This document shows, piece after piece, positions 32,328 to 41,555 of a stretch of 64,000 nucleotides of DNA. A model generated the notes under the pieces. That model saw only the letters and a list, made by a program, of their open reading frames with translations, was not told the DNA's origin and did no database searches. Made by a program: the position numbers and the translations under genes. Position 1 is the first letter of the stretch, and each line of letters begins with the position of its first letter. This DNA is from Flavobacterium sp. UBA7680 (GTDB taxonomy: Bacteria > Bacteroidota > Bacteroidia > Flavobacteriales > Flavobacteriaceae): assembly GCF_002482975.1 (NCBI RefSeq), contig NZ_DLHA01000059.1:5144-69143 (forward strand), in the 5' to 3' direction.

Positions 32328-33638
32328 ATGCTTTCAAAATTCCAAAACCATATCACATTCAGATTTCCATTTTTAGCCGAGAAAAAGCTTTTTCTCGCTG
32401 TTAGCGGGGGCTTAGACAGTATGGTTTTATTGCATTTACTAAAACAATTACCGTATGAAATTGCTGTTTTGCATTGCAATTTCCAACTTCGCGGCTTGGA
32501 AAGTTTCGGCGATCAGAATTTTATTCAGGAATATTGCGATCAAAATAACATTCCCGTTTTTATAACGCAGTTTGATACCGAAGCATTTGCAAAAGATTAT
32601 AAACTTTCGACTCAGGTTGCGGCACGAGAACTTCGTTACAGCTGGTTTTATGAACTTCTGGAAGAAAAAAACTTCGATTATATCTTAACAGCGCATCATG
32701 CCGATGATAATCTGGAAACCTTTATTATTAATCTAACCCGCGGAACAGGATTAGAAGGATTAACCGGAATCCCAGAAGAAAACGATAAAATAATGCGTCC
32801 GCTTTTGCCATTTTCAAGAGAAGAAATTCTGAAATACGCCGAAGAAAATAATATCGAATGGAGAGAAGACAGCAGTAATGCTTCTAATAAATATTTACGA
32901 AATAAAATTCGTCACGATTTAGTTCCTATTCTTAAAGAAATCAATCCTAATTTTTTAAACGCATTTCAAAAAACACAATCGTATTTGCAGGAATCGCAGG
33001 TTATGGTCGAAGATGCGTCGATTATGATTTATCAGCAAGTTGCAAAAGAATCTGGCGATGATATTCATTTCGATTTGAATCAGTTGAAAAAACTACCCAA
33101 TTATAAATCGTATTTGTACCAATGGCTGAATGAATTTGGCTTTTCGGCATGGAATGATATTTACGATTTAGTCGAAGGGCAATCAGGAAAACAAGTTCTT
33201 TCTTCAGAATTTCGATTATTGAAAAATAGAGAAACTTTGATTTTAAGCCCGGTTTCAGAAATATCAGAAAAAGAAGAATTTGAAATTGCTGCAAACGATA
33301 CAGAAGTTAATTTTCCCTTAAAATTGAAGCTTTGTCAGGTAGACGACATTACAATAGATTCAAATAAAGCTATCTTTGTGGACGCCGAAAAAATCCGGTT
33401 TCCTTTGATTTTACGTAGATGGAATGAGGGAGATGTTTTTCAGCCTTTTGGAATGCATGGAAAGTCTAAAAAAGTAAGTAAACTTTTTAAAGATGAAAAA
33501 TTATCGCTGATCGAAAAGGAAAAAACATGGATTTTAGCGTCTGATAATCAAATTGTTTGGATTGTTGGGATTCGACAGGATGAACGTTTTAAAATAAAAA
33601 ACACCACAAATAAAATACTTAAAATAGAATTGCAATAA
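32328..33638 (+). CDS. tilS: tRNA(Ile)-lysidine synthetase
   Basis: Essential enzyme that modifies C34 of the AUA-reading tRNA(Ile) with lysine and ATP. It is 436 residues long. The P-loop AVSGGLDSMVLLHLL (SGGxDS) is at about residues 24-38. The NxDxxLETFIINLTRGTGLEGLTG region (HHADDNLETF) and the RNKIRHDLVP motif are typical of TilS. The C-terminal TilS domain contains RRWNEGDVFQPFGM and SKLFKDEKL. It overlaps the dsbD start by TAATG, so the two are translationally coupled. Confidence 0.96.
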   Translation: MLSKFQNHITFRFPFLAEKKLFLAVSGGLDSMVLLHLLKQLPYEIAVLHCNFQLRGLESFGDQNFIQEYCDQNNIPVFITQFDTEAFAKDYKLSTQVAARELRYSWFYELLEEKNFDYILTAHHADDNLETFIINLTRGTGLEGLTGIPEENDKIMRPLLPFSREEILKYAEENNIEWREDSSNASNKYLRNKIRHDLVPILKEINPNFLNAFQKTQSYLQESQVMVEDASIMIYQQVAKESGDDIHFDLNQLKKLPNYKSYLYQWLNEFGFSAWNDIYDLVEGQSGKQVLSSEFRLLKNRETLILSPVSEISEKEEFEIAANDTEVNFPLKLKLCQVDDITIDSNKAIFVDAEKIRFPLILRRWNEGDVFQPFGMHGKSKKVSKLFKDEKLSLIEKEKTWILASDNQIVWIVGIRQDERFKIKNTTNKILKIELQ

Positions 33639-35728
33639 TGAACTTTAATCAAAACCATCAAATGATATTTTCTAAAAATATCTGGAATAAAATCACTGTC
33701 TTTTTTCTGTTTTTCTTTTTTGCTTTGGCAAGTAATGCTCAAATTTTGGAACCAGTAAAATGGACTTCTAAAATTGAAAAAAAAGGAAATAATGCCGTTT
33801 TAATTTTCGACGGAACAATTGAAAAAGACTGGCATATGTATTCGCAATTCACTCCAGAAGGCGGACCGCTTGCATTAGAAATCGCTTTTAAAAACCAAAA
33901 AGGAAATTACGAGTTAGTAGGAAAAGCAAAAGAAGGTAAAACCAGAACTGCTTTTAATGACGTTTTTGGTGTAAATGAAACTTTTTTTGAAGGAAAAGCA
34001 CATATCGAGCAGGAAATTAAAATCATTAACCCGAATTTAAAAACGGTTGATGTTGATTTTGATTTTCAGGTTTGTAAAGAAGTTTGTATCAATTCAAATA
34101 AGAAATTTTCTATTGCAGTTCCTTCAACCTTTAAAATGGATGAAGTTCCGGTTATAGCGCCAGCACAATTAGACGAAACTAAAAGAACTGGTTTAGCAAT
34201 AGATACTGTTGAAAAAGCTCCTGCTTCTGAGATAAAGCAAGTAATAGAAACAGATAAAAAGTTAGCTCAGGCTAAAGAAGAAATTCCTGCTCCGGCACCT
34301 ACAAGAAGTTTATGGTCTATATTTTTTGTTGCCTTCTTGTTTGGATTTACCGCATTATTGACGCCATGTGTTTTTCCAATGATTCCAATGACAGTAAGCT
34401 TTTTTACGAAACAAAGTAAAACGAGAGCTGCTGGAATAAGAAATGCTATTATTTATGGCATTGCTATTATTGTAATTTATGTTGGTTTAGGATTGATTGT
34501 TACTAAAATATTTGGTGCAGATGCCCTAAATGCATTGTCTACAGACGTTTGGTTTAATCTTATCTTCTTTGTGATCTTAGTTATTTTTGCTACTTCGTTT
34601 TTAGGGGCTTTTGAAATTATGCTTCCAAATTCGTGGGCAAACAAAGCTGATCAGCAAGCCGATAGAGGAGGAATAATAGGAATATTATTTATGGCATTAG
34701 CGTTAGCAATTGTATCTTTTTCATGTACAGGACCAATTGTAGGTACGATTTTAGTTGAAGCAGCGACAAATGGAGGTATTGCTCCAGCTGTTGGAATGTT
34801 AGGATTTTCTTCTGCATTAGCACTTCCGTTTATGTTGTTCGCTATGTTCCCGGGATGGTTAAATTCATTACCAAAATCTGGAGGCTGGTTAAATACCGTA
34901 AAAGTAGTTTTAGGCTTTTTAGAATTAGCATTTGCATTTAAATTTTTATCAAACGCCGATTTAGTTTTACAATTGCATTTCTTAGAAAGGGAAGTATTCT
35001 TAGCGATTTGGATCGCAATTTTCGCAGCAATGACATTATATTTATTTGGAAAAATTACCTTACCTCATGATAGCCCGTTAGAACGTATTTCAGTTGGAAG
35101 ATTGTATATGGGATTACTTACTTTAATATTTACAGTTTATCTAATTCCGGGACTTTGGGGAGCACCGTTGAAATTAATCAGTGCATTTCCGCCGCCGCCG
35201 CAATATAGCGAAAGTCCGTTTGGAGTAGGAGGATCTGGTAACTCAGGTTTGAGTGCCGATGTAAAAGGACTTCCTGAAGGTGCAGAATTAGGCCCGCACG
35301 GAATTATGGTTTTCCACGATTACGAAGATGGATTAGCTTATGCAAAAGAAATCCATAAACCAATTATGTTAGATTTTACGGGTTATGCCTGCGTAAATTG
35401 TAGAAAAATGGAAAACAACGTTTGGTCTGAACCAACGATTTTACCAATCCTAAAAAATGATGTTGTTTTAATTTCTCTTTATGTTGATGACAAACGTGAA
35501 TTGCCAAAAGAAGAACAATTTGTAACCGCTGCCGGAGACAAAATCATTACAGTTGGCGATAAATGGACAGATTTTATGATCTCAAAATATAAAACCAATA
35601 CGCAGCCTTTATATGTTATTACAGACTTAGAAGGAAATAATCTACATACTTCTAAACCAACAATTAGTTATGTAAGTGCAGATGAATATTTAAATTGGTT
35701 AAAAGAGGGAATTGCTAATTTTAAATAA
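33638..35728 (+). CDS. dsbD: DsbD-type thiol:disulfide interchange protein
   Basis: Inner-membrane protein of 696 residues that carries electrons from cytoplasmic thioredoxin to the periplasm. Three parts are visible. The first is an N-terminal periplasmic domain after a signal peptide (ALASNAQ), with the redox pair in FQVCKEVCINSN. The second is an eight-helix CcdA-like core with LTPCVFPMIPMTVSFF and SFSCTGPIVGTIL. The third is a C-terminal thioredoxin fold with DFTGYACVNCRKMENN (CVNC) at about residues 580-595. Cys positions fit the DsbD alpha/beta/gamma scheme. Downstream partners (DsbC or DsbE types) are not in the window. Confidence 0.93.
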   Translation: MNFNQNHQMIFSKNIWNKITVFFLFFFFALASNAQILEPVKWTSKIEKKGNNAVLIFDGTIEKDWHMYSQFTPEGGPLALEIAFKNQKGNYELVGKAKEGKTRTAFNDVFGVNETFFEGKAHIEQEIKIINPNLKTVDVDFDFQVCKEVCINSNKKFSIAVPSTFKMDEVPVIAPAQLDETKRTGLAIDTVEKAPASEIKQVIETDKKLAQAKEEIPAPAPTRSLWSIFFVAFLFGFTALLTPCVFPMIPMTVSFFTKQSKTRAAGIRNAIIYGIAIIVIYVGLGLIVTKIFGADALNALSTDVWFNLIFFVILVIFATSFLGAFEIMLPNSWANKADQQADRGGIIGILFMALALAIVSFSCTGPIVGTILVEAATNGGIAPAVGMLGFSSALALPFMLFAMFPGWLNSLPKSGGWLNTVKVVLGFLELAFAFKFLSNADLVLQLHFLEREVFLAIWIAIFAAMTLYLFGKITLPHDSPLERISVGRLYMGLLTLIFTVYLIPGLWGAPLKLISAFPPPPQYSESPFGVGGSGNSGLSADVKGLPEGAELGPHGIMVFHDYEDGLAYAKEIHKPIMLDFTGYACVNCRKMENNVWSEPTILPILKNDVVLISLYVDDKRELPKEEQFVTAAGDKIITVGDKWTDFMISKYKTNTQPLYVITDLEGNNLHTSKPTISYVSADEYLNWLKEGIANFK

Positions 35729-35815
35729 GTTATGAATTGTGAGTTAGGAGTTATGAATTAAGAGATCTTCTAATTCTTAATCTCTCTAAAGATTTAAAAT
35801 CTTAACGGCATTAAA

Positions 35816-35960
35816 AACATAGCCCGCGGTTTTAACCGCGGGAACACAATCAATATCAAATCTCGATTTTATGATGTTTTCCACGGTTGAAATCGCGGGA
35901 GCAGAATCAACATCAAACCTCTATTCTATGCGTCCCACGGTTGAAACCGCGGGCTATGTT
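35816..35960. repeat. Palindrome array with CCGCGGTT...AACCGCGG units
   Basis: AACATAGCCCGCGGTTTTAA near 35816 is inverted against AAACCGCGGGCTATGTTTTA near 35945. In between, two direct copies of a GCGGGA-CA-AATCAA-ATCAAA segment occur (35838-35862 and 35895-35919), each after a partial CCCGCGG palindrome. It fills most of the 402-nt gap after dsbD. No gene is seen there. Confidence 0.8.
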
Positions 35961-36064
35961 TTAAGAAGTTTGTCTTTAGATCTTTGACGATATGAAGTTT
36001 TAATCTAAAATCCACACTCTAAAATCTAAAATATATATTTAAATCGGTTGAAGTTAATTCAAAC

Positions 36065-36098
36065 AAAAAAGCACTCTAAATAATATAGAGTGCTTTTT
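36065..36098. terminator. Terminator between dsbD and amt
   Basis: AAAAAAGCACTCTA / TAGAGTGCTTTTTTT with A/T flanks on both sides. It would serve the minus-strand amt gene, 33 nt after its stop, and may work in both directions. Confidence 0.8.
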
Positions 36099-36130
36099 TT
36101 ATCAGCAAGTAGTATATAAAAATTAATTTC

Positions 36131-37447
36131 TTATAAGAATTCTCCGTGTTGAGAGATATCTAAACCTAATTCTTCTTTTTCTTCAGTAACTCTTAGAGGA
36201 GTAATTTTATTTACAACAAAGAATAAAATATAAGAACCTACAAAAGCAAAGATTGAAACGATAACTAAAGCAGTTAATTGGTTGATAAATAAAGTTGGAG
36301 TTCCGAAGATTAAACCTTGGTTATCACCAACAACTGGGTTAATAGCTTTTGAAGCGAAAACACCAGTTAATAACATACCTACCATACCACCAACACCGTG
36401 ACATGCAAATACATCAAGAGCATCGTCGATTTTTCCTTTAGGGAATTTGCTTACTACTAGGTTACTTACAATTGCAGCAAATAAACCAATGAAGATTGCA
36501 TGAGAAATGCTAACAAAACCAGCAGCAGGAGTAATGGCAACAAGACCTACAACAGCTCCAATACAAGCTCCAAGTGCAGATAATTTGTGACCTAAAATTT
36601 TATCAAGGAAAACCCAAGCCATTGCAGCAGCGGCAGCAGCAACAGTAGTTGTTCCTAAAGCCTGTACAGCTAAACCATTTGATCCTAATGCAGATCCTGC
36701 ATTGAAACCAAACCATCCAAACCATAGTAAACCTGTTCCTAATAATACATAAGTAATTCTCGCAGGATTAACTTTTTGAATTTTTCTTTTTCCTAAAAAG
36801 ATAGCTCCGGCTAATGCAGCCCAACCAGCGCTCATGTGTACTACAGTTCCACCAGCGAAGTCAAGAACTCCCATTTTAAAGAAAACTCCATCTGGATGCC
36901 AAGTCATGTGAGCCAAAGGAGCATATATAACAATTATGAATAAAACCATGAATAACAAATAAGCCCAGAAACGTACACGTTCTGCAAAAGCACCTGTAAT
37001 TAACGCAGGAGTAATGATGGCGAATTTGGCCTGAAATAATGCGAATAACATAAACGGAATCGTTGGTGCAAGGCTCCATGCAGTGTTTGTTCCAACACCT
37101 TCAAAGAATAAATTAGAAGATGGATTTCCGATGATTCCTCCAATTGTAGGACCAAAAGCTAATCCAAAAGCAACAACAACCCATAAAATTGTAACAATTA
37201 CCATTGCCATAAAACTTTGAAGCATAGTACTGATAACGTTTTTCTTACCTACCATACCTCCGTAGAAAAATCCTAATCCTGGAGTCATTAACAATACAAA
37301 AGCAGTTGCAACGATCATCCAAGCCGTATCTCCCGTATCAAACTTTACAGCTTCTGCCGGAATTGGGTTATCGGCGATGATGAAATTCGATATAAAGGTT
37401 AGTACCAAAATAGTGATAAGAATCACACTTAAAATAATTTTTCGCAT
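36131..37447 (-). CDS. amt: Ammonium transporter (Amt/AmtB)
   Basis: Inner-membrane ammonium channel/transporter of 438 residues. A signal-like first segment and about eleven helices are seen. Twin-His channel motifs are present: TVVHMSAGWAALAGA and VFACHGVGGMVGML, which carry the two pore histidines. The phenylalanine gate region and DTGDTAWMIVATAFVLLMTPGL are typical. No glnK/P-II gene is adjacent, which is unusual because amt-glnK pairs are common. Two ACCCCCTAA boxes upstream may be regulatory. Confidence 0.95.
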   Translation of the reverse strand: MRKIILSVILITILVLTFISNFIIADNPIPAEAVKFDTGDTAWMIVATAFVLLMTPGLGFFYGGMVGKKNVISTMLQSFMAMVIVTILWVVVAFGLAFGPTIGGIIGNPSSNLFFEGVGTNTAWSLAPTIPFMLFALFQAKFAIITPALITGAFAERVRFWAYLLFMVLFIIVIYAPLAHMTWHPDGVFFKMGVLDFAGGTVVHMSAGWAALAGAIFLGKRKIQKVNPARITYVLLGTGLLWFGWFGFNAGSALGSNGLAVQALGTTTVAAAAAAMAWVFLDKILGHKLSALGACIGAVVGLVAITPAAGFVSISHAIFIGLFAAIVSNLVVSKFPKGKIDDALDVFACHGVGGMVGMLLTGVFASKAINPVVGDNQGLIFGTPTLFINQLTALVIVSIFAFVGSYILFFVVNKITPLRVTEEKEELGLDISQHGEFL

Positions 37448-37494
37448 AGTTATTTAGTTTTAAAATTTTTGATAAAAGTATAAAATGATTTAAT

Positions 37495-37556
37495 ACCCCC
37501 TAATAAAATAGAGTCTAATGTTTAATTTTTGTTAATTTTTAAATTTAACCCCCTAA
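37495..37556. promoter_or_regulatory. Direct repeat of ACCCCCTAA upstream of amt
   Basis: ACCCCCTAA occurs at 37495-37503 and 37548-37556, 53 nt apart (about five helical turns), within the 316-nt gap between amt and the divergent oxidoreductase gene. They are the only C-runs of this kind seen there. Such spacing fits two binding sites on the same helix face. The rest of the gap is AT-rich with no other feature. Confidence 0.4.
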
Positions 37557-37763
37557 ATTTTAAATGTATTTGTTAAAACATACTTAAAATTTACATTTTA
37601 GCAGCGTTTTTTTTTACTTGATTTTCAAATCGAATATTTTTCCTATTTTTTTAATACACTTTTTTGAGTTAAACTTGTTGTTTGTTATCTAAAAACATCT
37701 AATTGGATTTATTGTTGAATTATATTTAATGTTTTTAACACTTTTTATAATTAAAATTTAAGA

Positions 37764-38735
37764 ATGAAAAATCAGAAAATAAAGTGGGGAATAATTGGAT
37801 TGGGAAACATTGCACATCAATTTGCAACAGATTTATTATTGGTTGAAGATGCAGAATTACTTGCTGTTGCTTCACGAGATATTTTGAAAGCAGAGGAATT
37901 TGGAGCCAAATTCAATGCTATGAGAATGTATAATTCTTATGATTTAATTTTTGAAGACAAGGAAATGGATATTGTATACATCGCAACGCCTCACGATTCG
38001 CACGCTGAATTATCTATAAAAGCACTCGAAAGCGGTAAACATGTTTTATGCGAAAAACCAATTGCACTTTCTTATAAAGATGCCGAACGTATGATCGAGG
38101 CTTCTAAAAAACATAATAAATTTTTTATGGAAGCATTTTGGACACGATTTATTCCGGCTGTTCAGGATGTTTTGGCAAAAGTTGAAAGTGGAATTATTGG
38201 TGAACCCAATTACATAAAAGCCGATTTTGCCTTTATAGGAAATGATGTTGAAGGAAGCCGACTTTTTAATAAAAACCGCGGAGGCGGTGCATTATTTGAT
38301 ATTGGCGTTTATCCATTATTTCTCTCCTATATAGTATTCGGAATTCCGAAAGAGATAATCGCAAAAGCTGTTCATCATAAAAATGGAATTGATTTACAGA
38401 CTTCCATGATTTTACAATATGAAAAAGCCCAATCTATTTTACATTCTTCTATAGTTTCAGAATCTGATATGAAAGCTTTAATTAGCGGAACAAAAGGCCG
38501 AATCGAACTAAATTCGCCTTGGTTTATGGCTGATGGATATTCTGTTTTTAAAGAAGAACAAGAATCAGTTTATAATTTGCCGACTCTTGGGAAAGGTTAT
38601 GCTCATGAAATTATGGAGTGTAACAATTGTATCAAAAATAATCAAATTGAAAGTGAACTTTGGTCACATCAAAATAGTTTGGATTTGAGTAAGATTGTTG
38701 AGGAGATTAAAACGCAGATTGAGTTGCGATTTTAA
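37764..38735 (+). CDS. Gfo/Idh/MocA family oxidoreductase
   Basis: NAD(P)-dependent dehydrogenase of 323 residues acting on sugars, inositols or dihydrodiols. The N-terminal Rossmann motif WGIIGLGNIAHQFATDL is clear, and the family catalytic-site consensus HVLCEKPIALS is at about residues 91-101. The C-terminal Gfo/Idh fold contains FMEAFWTRFIPAV and GGALFDIGVYPLF. The sequence resembles the dihydrodiol/1,5-anhydro-sugar branch, but the substrate cannot be named. Monocistronic. Confidence 0.88.
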   Translation: MKNQKIKWGIIGLGNIAHQFATDLLLVEDAELLAVASRDILKAEEFGAKFNAMRMYNSYDLIFEDKEMDIVYIATPHDSHAELSIKALESGKHVLCEKPIALSYKDAERMIEASKKHNKFFMEAFWTRFIPAVQDVLAKVESGIIGEPNYIKADFAFIGNDVEGSRLFNKNRGGGALFDIGVYPLFLSYIVFGIPKEIIAKAVHHKNGIDLQTSMILQYEKAQSILHSSIVSESDMKALISGTKGRIELNSPWFMADGYSVFKEEQESVYNLPTLGKGYAHEIMECNNCIKNNQIESELWSHQNSLDLSKIVEEIKTQIELRF

Positions 38736-38904
38736 TATGTAATTGTTGCTGGAAAATTGAAAGAAGCGGGGTTGACAGCGTCGGTTTAGAAGTCTACATC
38801 ACACTATTTCAAATTTTTATAGTATTATGATATGAGGTTGATTATTTTAGTCTTAAGTATTTGAAATACAGTTAATTAATTTTATGTTGTTAATTAATAT
38901 TTGG

Positions 38905-38912
38905 TAGCTTTG
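38905..38912 (+). promoter_or_regulatory. Putative -7 element before the 247-residue unknown
   Basis: TAGCTTTG matches TAnnTTTG and lies 43 nt before the first ATG. The TTG at 38887-38889 is 15 nt away, slightly short of the usual spacing. Confidence 0.35.
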
Positions 38913-38955
38913 TGTGAATTTATCATAAATAAATAATCTTGAGGTAACTCAAATT

Positions 38956-39699
38956 ATGTCAGATATTATGAAACCTCAAATTCATATAACCATTAAACTA
39001 TATATAATGGAAGAGATGATAAAAAATCAATCAAAAGTAATCAAATTAGGAATGTTATTTTCCTTTGTTTTGTTTGCATTTTTTTGTTGTACAGCATATA
39101 ACAATTTTAATGCATTTAATGTTTTGGGGTTATTTTTTACAATTTCGGGTGTTATCTATTGTTTTAAAGAATTAATGTTTTTTGAATCTAACTTTCACAA
39201 TCATTCTTCACATTTAATATCTTGGGTATATCCTAATGGGGATAAACTTATTGTAACTTGTTGGGGCATTCTCAAGGAAAATAAAGTTGCACCAAAAATT
39301 GATGTAAAAAATAAATTTGAAGGTTTTTCTTGGGACTTTGATAACGTCAAAGATTTGATAGAAAATGTTACAACTAATAGCGGAAATCCATTATCATCAT
39401 TAATACCTTCTATAAAATTTTCTACGACATCAAACCAAATTGAAAATTATATAATATTTGGTTTTGTTGATAAAATCGACATTACATTTGTTGAACTTGA
39501 TAAGGGATTCATTATTATTAACATTGAGAAAAAAAATATTGATATTAAGTACAATATGACTTATCCTCTTCCTTCAAATAAAACATCACTAAAAGAAGAA
39601 TTTGAGATATTTGAAAAGCGCATAAACAAAAAGTTTACTCCCGTAAGGGCGCTTTATATCGAAAAATCTATTGTTGATGAAATTATGATGATGGAATAA
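38956..39699 (+). CDS. Unrecognised membrane-anchored protein
   Basis: Hypothetical protein of up to 247 residues. It has two hydrophobic helices near the N-terminus (about residues 32-48, GMLFSFVLFAFFCC, and 52-72, NVLGLFFTISGVIYC), then a mixed alpha/beta cytoplasmic part. ATGs at 38956, 38968 and 39007 are all possible starts. That at 39007 (MEEMIKNQSKVIKLG) would place the helices close to the N-terminus. No known family. The coding sequence is noticeably AT-rich. Confidence 0.6.
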   Translation: MSDIMKPQIHITIKLYIMEEMIKNQSKVIKLGMLFSFVLFAFFCCTAYNNFNAFNVLGLFFTISGVIYCFKELMFFESNFHNHSSHLISWVYPNGDKLIVTCWGILKENKVAPKIDVKNKFEGFSWDFDNVKDLIENVTTNSGNPLSSLIPSIKFSTTSNQIENYIIFGFVDKIDITFVELDKGFIIINIEKKNIDIKYNMTYPLPSNKTSLKEEFEIFEKRINKKFTPVRALYIEKSIVDEIMMME

Positions 39700-39872
39700 T
39701 GGTAACTTGCCAGTCTATTGACAGAAAAAAATAGCATATCAAATATGTCTGAAAAAGTCTTATTCGGATATAAATTTATGACTTTAATTTTTAAAATTCT
39801 TTATTTGTAATAAAATATTTACATTTTAATATTTTTTCATTAGTTTTAAAAACAATTAATGAAAGGAATATT

Positions 39873-41408
39873 ATGTTAGTAAAAGTTTACGGAAGTGCCG
39901 TTTTTGGAGTTGAAGCAACAACGATTACGATCGAGGTTCATATGGATAAAGGGATTGGTTATCATTTAGTTGGTCTTCCGGATAATGCCATAAAAGAAAG
40001 TAGTTACCGAATCGCGGCAGCCCTCAAAAATAATAACTTAAGTTTTCCCGGGAAAAAAATTACCATAAATATGGCACCGGCCGACCTTCGAAAAGAAGGT
40101 TCTGCTTATGATTTGCCTCTTGCAATGGGAATTTTGGTTGGCTCAGATCAGATAAAAGCACCAGAAATTGAACAATATATTATTATGGGTGAACTTTCTC
40201 TTGACGGAAGTTTACAGCCTATCCGTGGCGCTTTGCCTATTGCTATAAAGGCAAAAGAAGAAGGTTATAAAGGTTTTTTTCTGCCTATCCAAAATGTAAA
40301 AGAAGCTACAATTGTTGCCGGTTTAGATGTTTACGGCGTTTCGAATCTGCAAGAAGTAATTGATTTTTTTGCAGGAAAAGGAATTCTTCAACCAACTGTA
40401 ATTGATACGAGAGCTGAATTTTACAAAACCCTAGATTTCCCAGAATTTGATTTCTCTGACGTTCGTGGACAAGAAAGTATAAAACGCTGTATGGAAATTG
40501 CGGCTGCAGGCGGACATAATATTATTTTAATTGGTCCGCCCGGAGCAGGAAAAACAATGCTGGCAAAACGTGTTCCCAGTATTTTGCCTCCAATGACTTT
40601 GCGCGAAGCACTTGAAACGACTAAAATTCATAGCGTTGCCGGAAAATTAAAAGAAGTTGGGTTGATGAATCAGCGTCCGTTTCGAAGTCCACATCATACA
40701 ATTTCGAATGTGGCGCTGGTTGGCGGCGGAAGTTATCCGCAGCCGGGAGAAATCTCTATGGCACATAATGGTGTTTTATTTTTGGATGAATTGCCGGAAT
40801 TTAAACGTGATGTTTTAGAAGTAATGCGTCAGCCGCTTGAAGATCGTGAAGTTACAATTTCGAGAGCTAAATTTACGGTAACTTATCCGTCATCGTTTAT
40901 GCTTGTGGCGAGTATGAATCCAAGTCCGAGTGGATTTTTTAATGATCCAAGTATGCCCAATACTTCATCGCCGCACGAAATGCAGCGTTATATGAGTAAA
41001 ATTTCAGGTCCGCTTTTAGACCGAATCGATATTCATATTGAAGTTACTCCGGTTCCGTTTGATAAACTGGCAGACGACCGTAAAGCCGAAAGCAGTGTTG
41101 AAATTCGTAAACGTGTTACAGCTGCGCGTGAAATTCAAACCAAACGTTTTGCAGACATAGAAAATATCCATTACAACGCTCAAATGAGCAGTAAACTAAT
41201 CCGTGAGTTTTGTGCATTAGACGAACAATCAAAAGAGCTTTTAAAAAACGCCATGGAACGTTTAAATCTTTCTGCAAGAGCATATGACAGAATTTTGAAA
41301 GTTGCGAGAACCATTGCGGATTTAGATAATGCTCCGGTTGTAATTTCGCAGCATATTGCGGAGGCTATTCAATATAGAAGTTTGGATCGTGAGGGATGGC
41401 TGGGGTAA
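39873..41408 (+). CDS. comM: YifB/ComM family Mg-chelatase-like ATPase
   Basis: AAA+ ATPase of 511 residues. In naturally competent bacteria ComM acts as a branch-migration helicase for integrating foreign DNA. It is also widespread in non-competent species. The N-terminal ChlI-like domain (VKVYGSAVFGVEATTITIEV) leads to the Walker A GPPGAGKTMLAK (about residues 221-232), Walker B LFLDELPEFKRDVLEVMRQP, and a sensor region with FTVTYPSSFMLVASMNPSPSG. The Mg_chelatase C domain is complete. The start ATG is preceded by GAAAGGAATATT. Confidence 0.92.
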   Translation: MLVKVYGSAVFGVEATTITIEVHMDKGIGYHLVGLPDNAIKESSYRIAAALKNNNLSFPGKKITINMAPADLRKEGSAYDLPLAMGILVGSDQIKAPEIEQYIIMGELSLDGSLQPIRGALPIAIKAKEEGYKGFFLPIQNVKEATIVAGLDVYGVSNLQEVIDFFAGKGILQPTVIDTRAEFYKTLDFPEFDFSDVRGQESIKRCMEIAAAGGHNIILIGPPGAGKTMLAKRVPSILPPMTLREALETTKIHSVAGKLKEVGLMNQRPFRSPHHTISNVALVGGGSYPQPGEISMAHNGVLFLDELPEFKRDVLEVMRQPLEDREVTISRAKFTVTYPSSFMLVASMNPSPSGFFNDPSMPNTSSPHEMQRYMSKISGPLLDRIDIHIEVTPVPFDKLADDRKAESSVEIRKRVTAAREIQTKRFADIENIHYNAQMSSKLIREFCALDEQSKELLKNAMERLNLSARAYDRILKVARTIADLDNAPVVISQHIAEAIQYRSLDREGWLG

Positions 41409-41409
41409 T

Positions 41410-41550
41410 TGATTTTAGATTTCTGATTTTAGATTTCTGATTTTAGATTTTAGATTGTAAGGCTTTGAGGTGAAAACTTTGTCAAAGTTTGAAACTTTGA
41501 CAAAGTTCTGCGCAGTCTTGTCATTCCAAGGAACGAGAAATGACAAACTG
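41410..41550. repeat. Short tandem repeat plus inverted repeats after comM
   Basis: The unit TTTTAGATTTCTGA is repeated in tandem (41410-41457). It is followed by a 15-bp inverted repeat AACTTTGTCAAAGTT / AACTTTGACAAAGTT (41475-41507) and a TTGTCATT...AAATGACAA pair (41517-41550). They sit between convergent genes and could stop transcription in both directions. Confidence 0.7.
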
Positions 41551-41555
41551 TACCT

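Noticed and set aside
37448..37763. Sigma-54 promoter for amt
   Set aside because: No TGGCAC-N5-TTGCA type -24/-12 pair was found on either strand of the gap.
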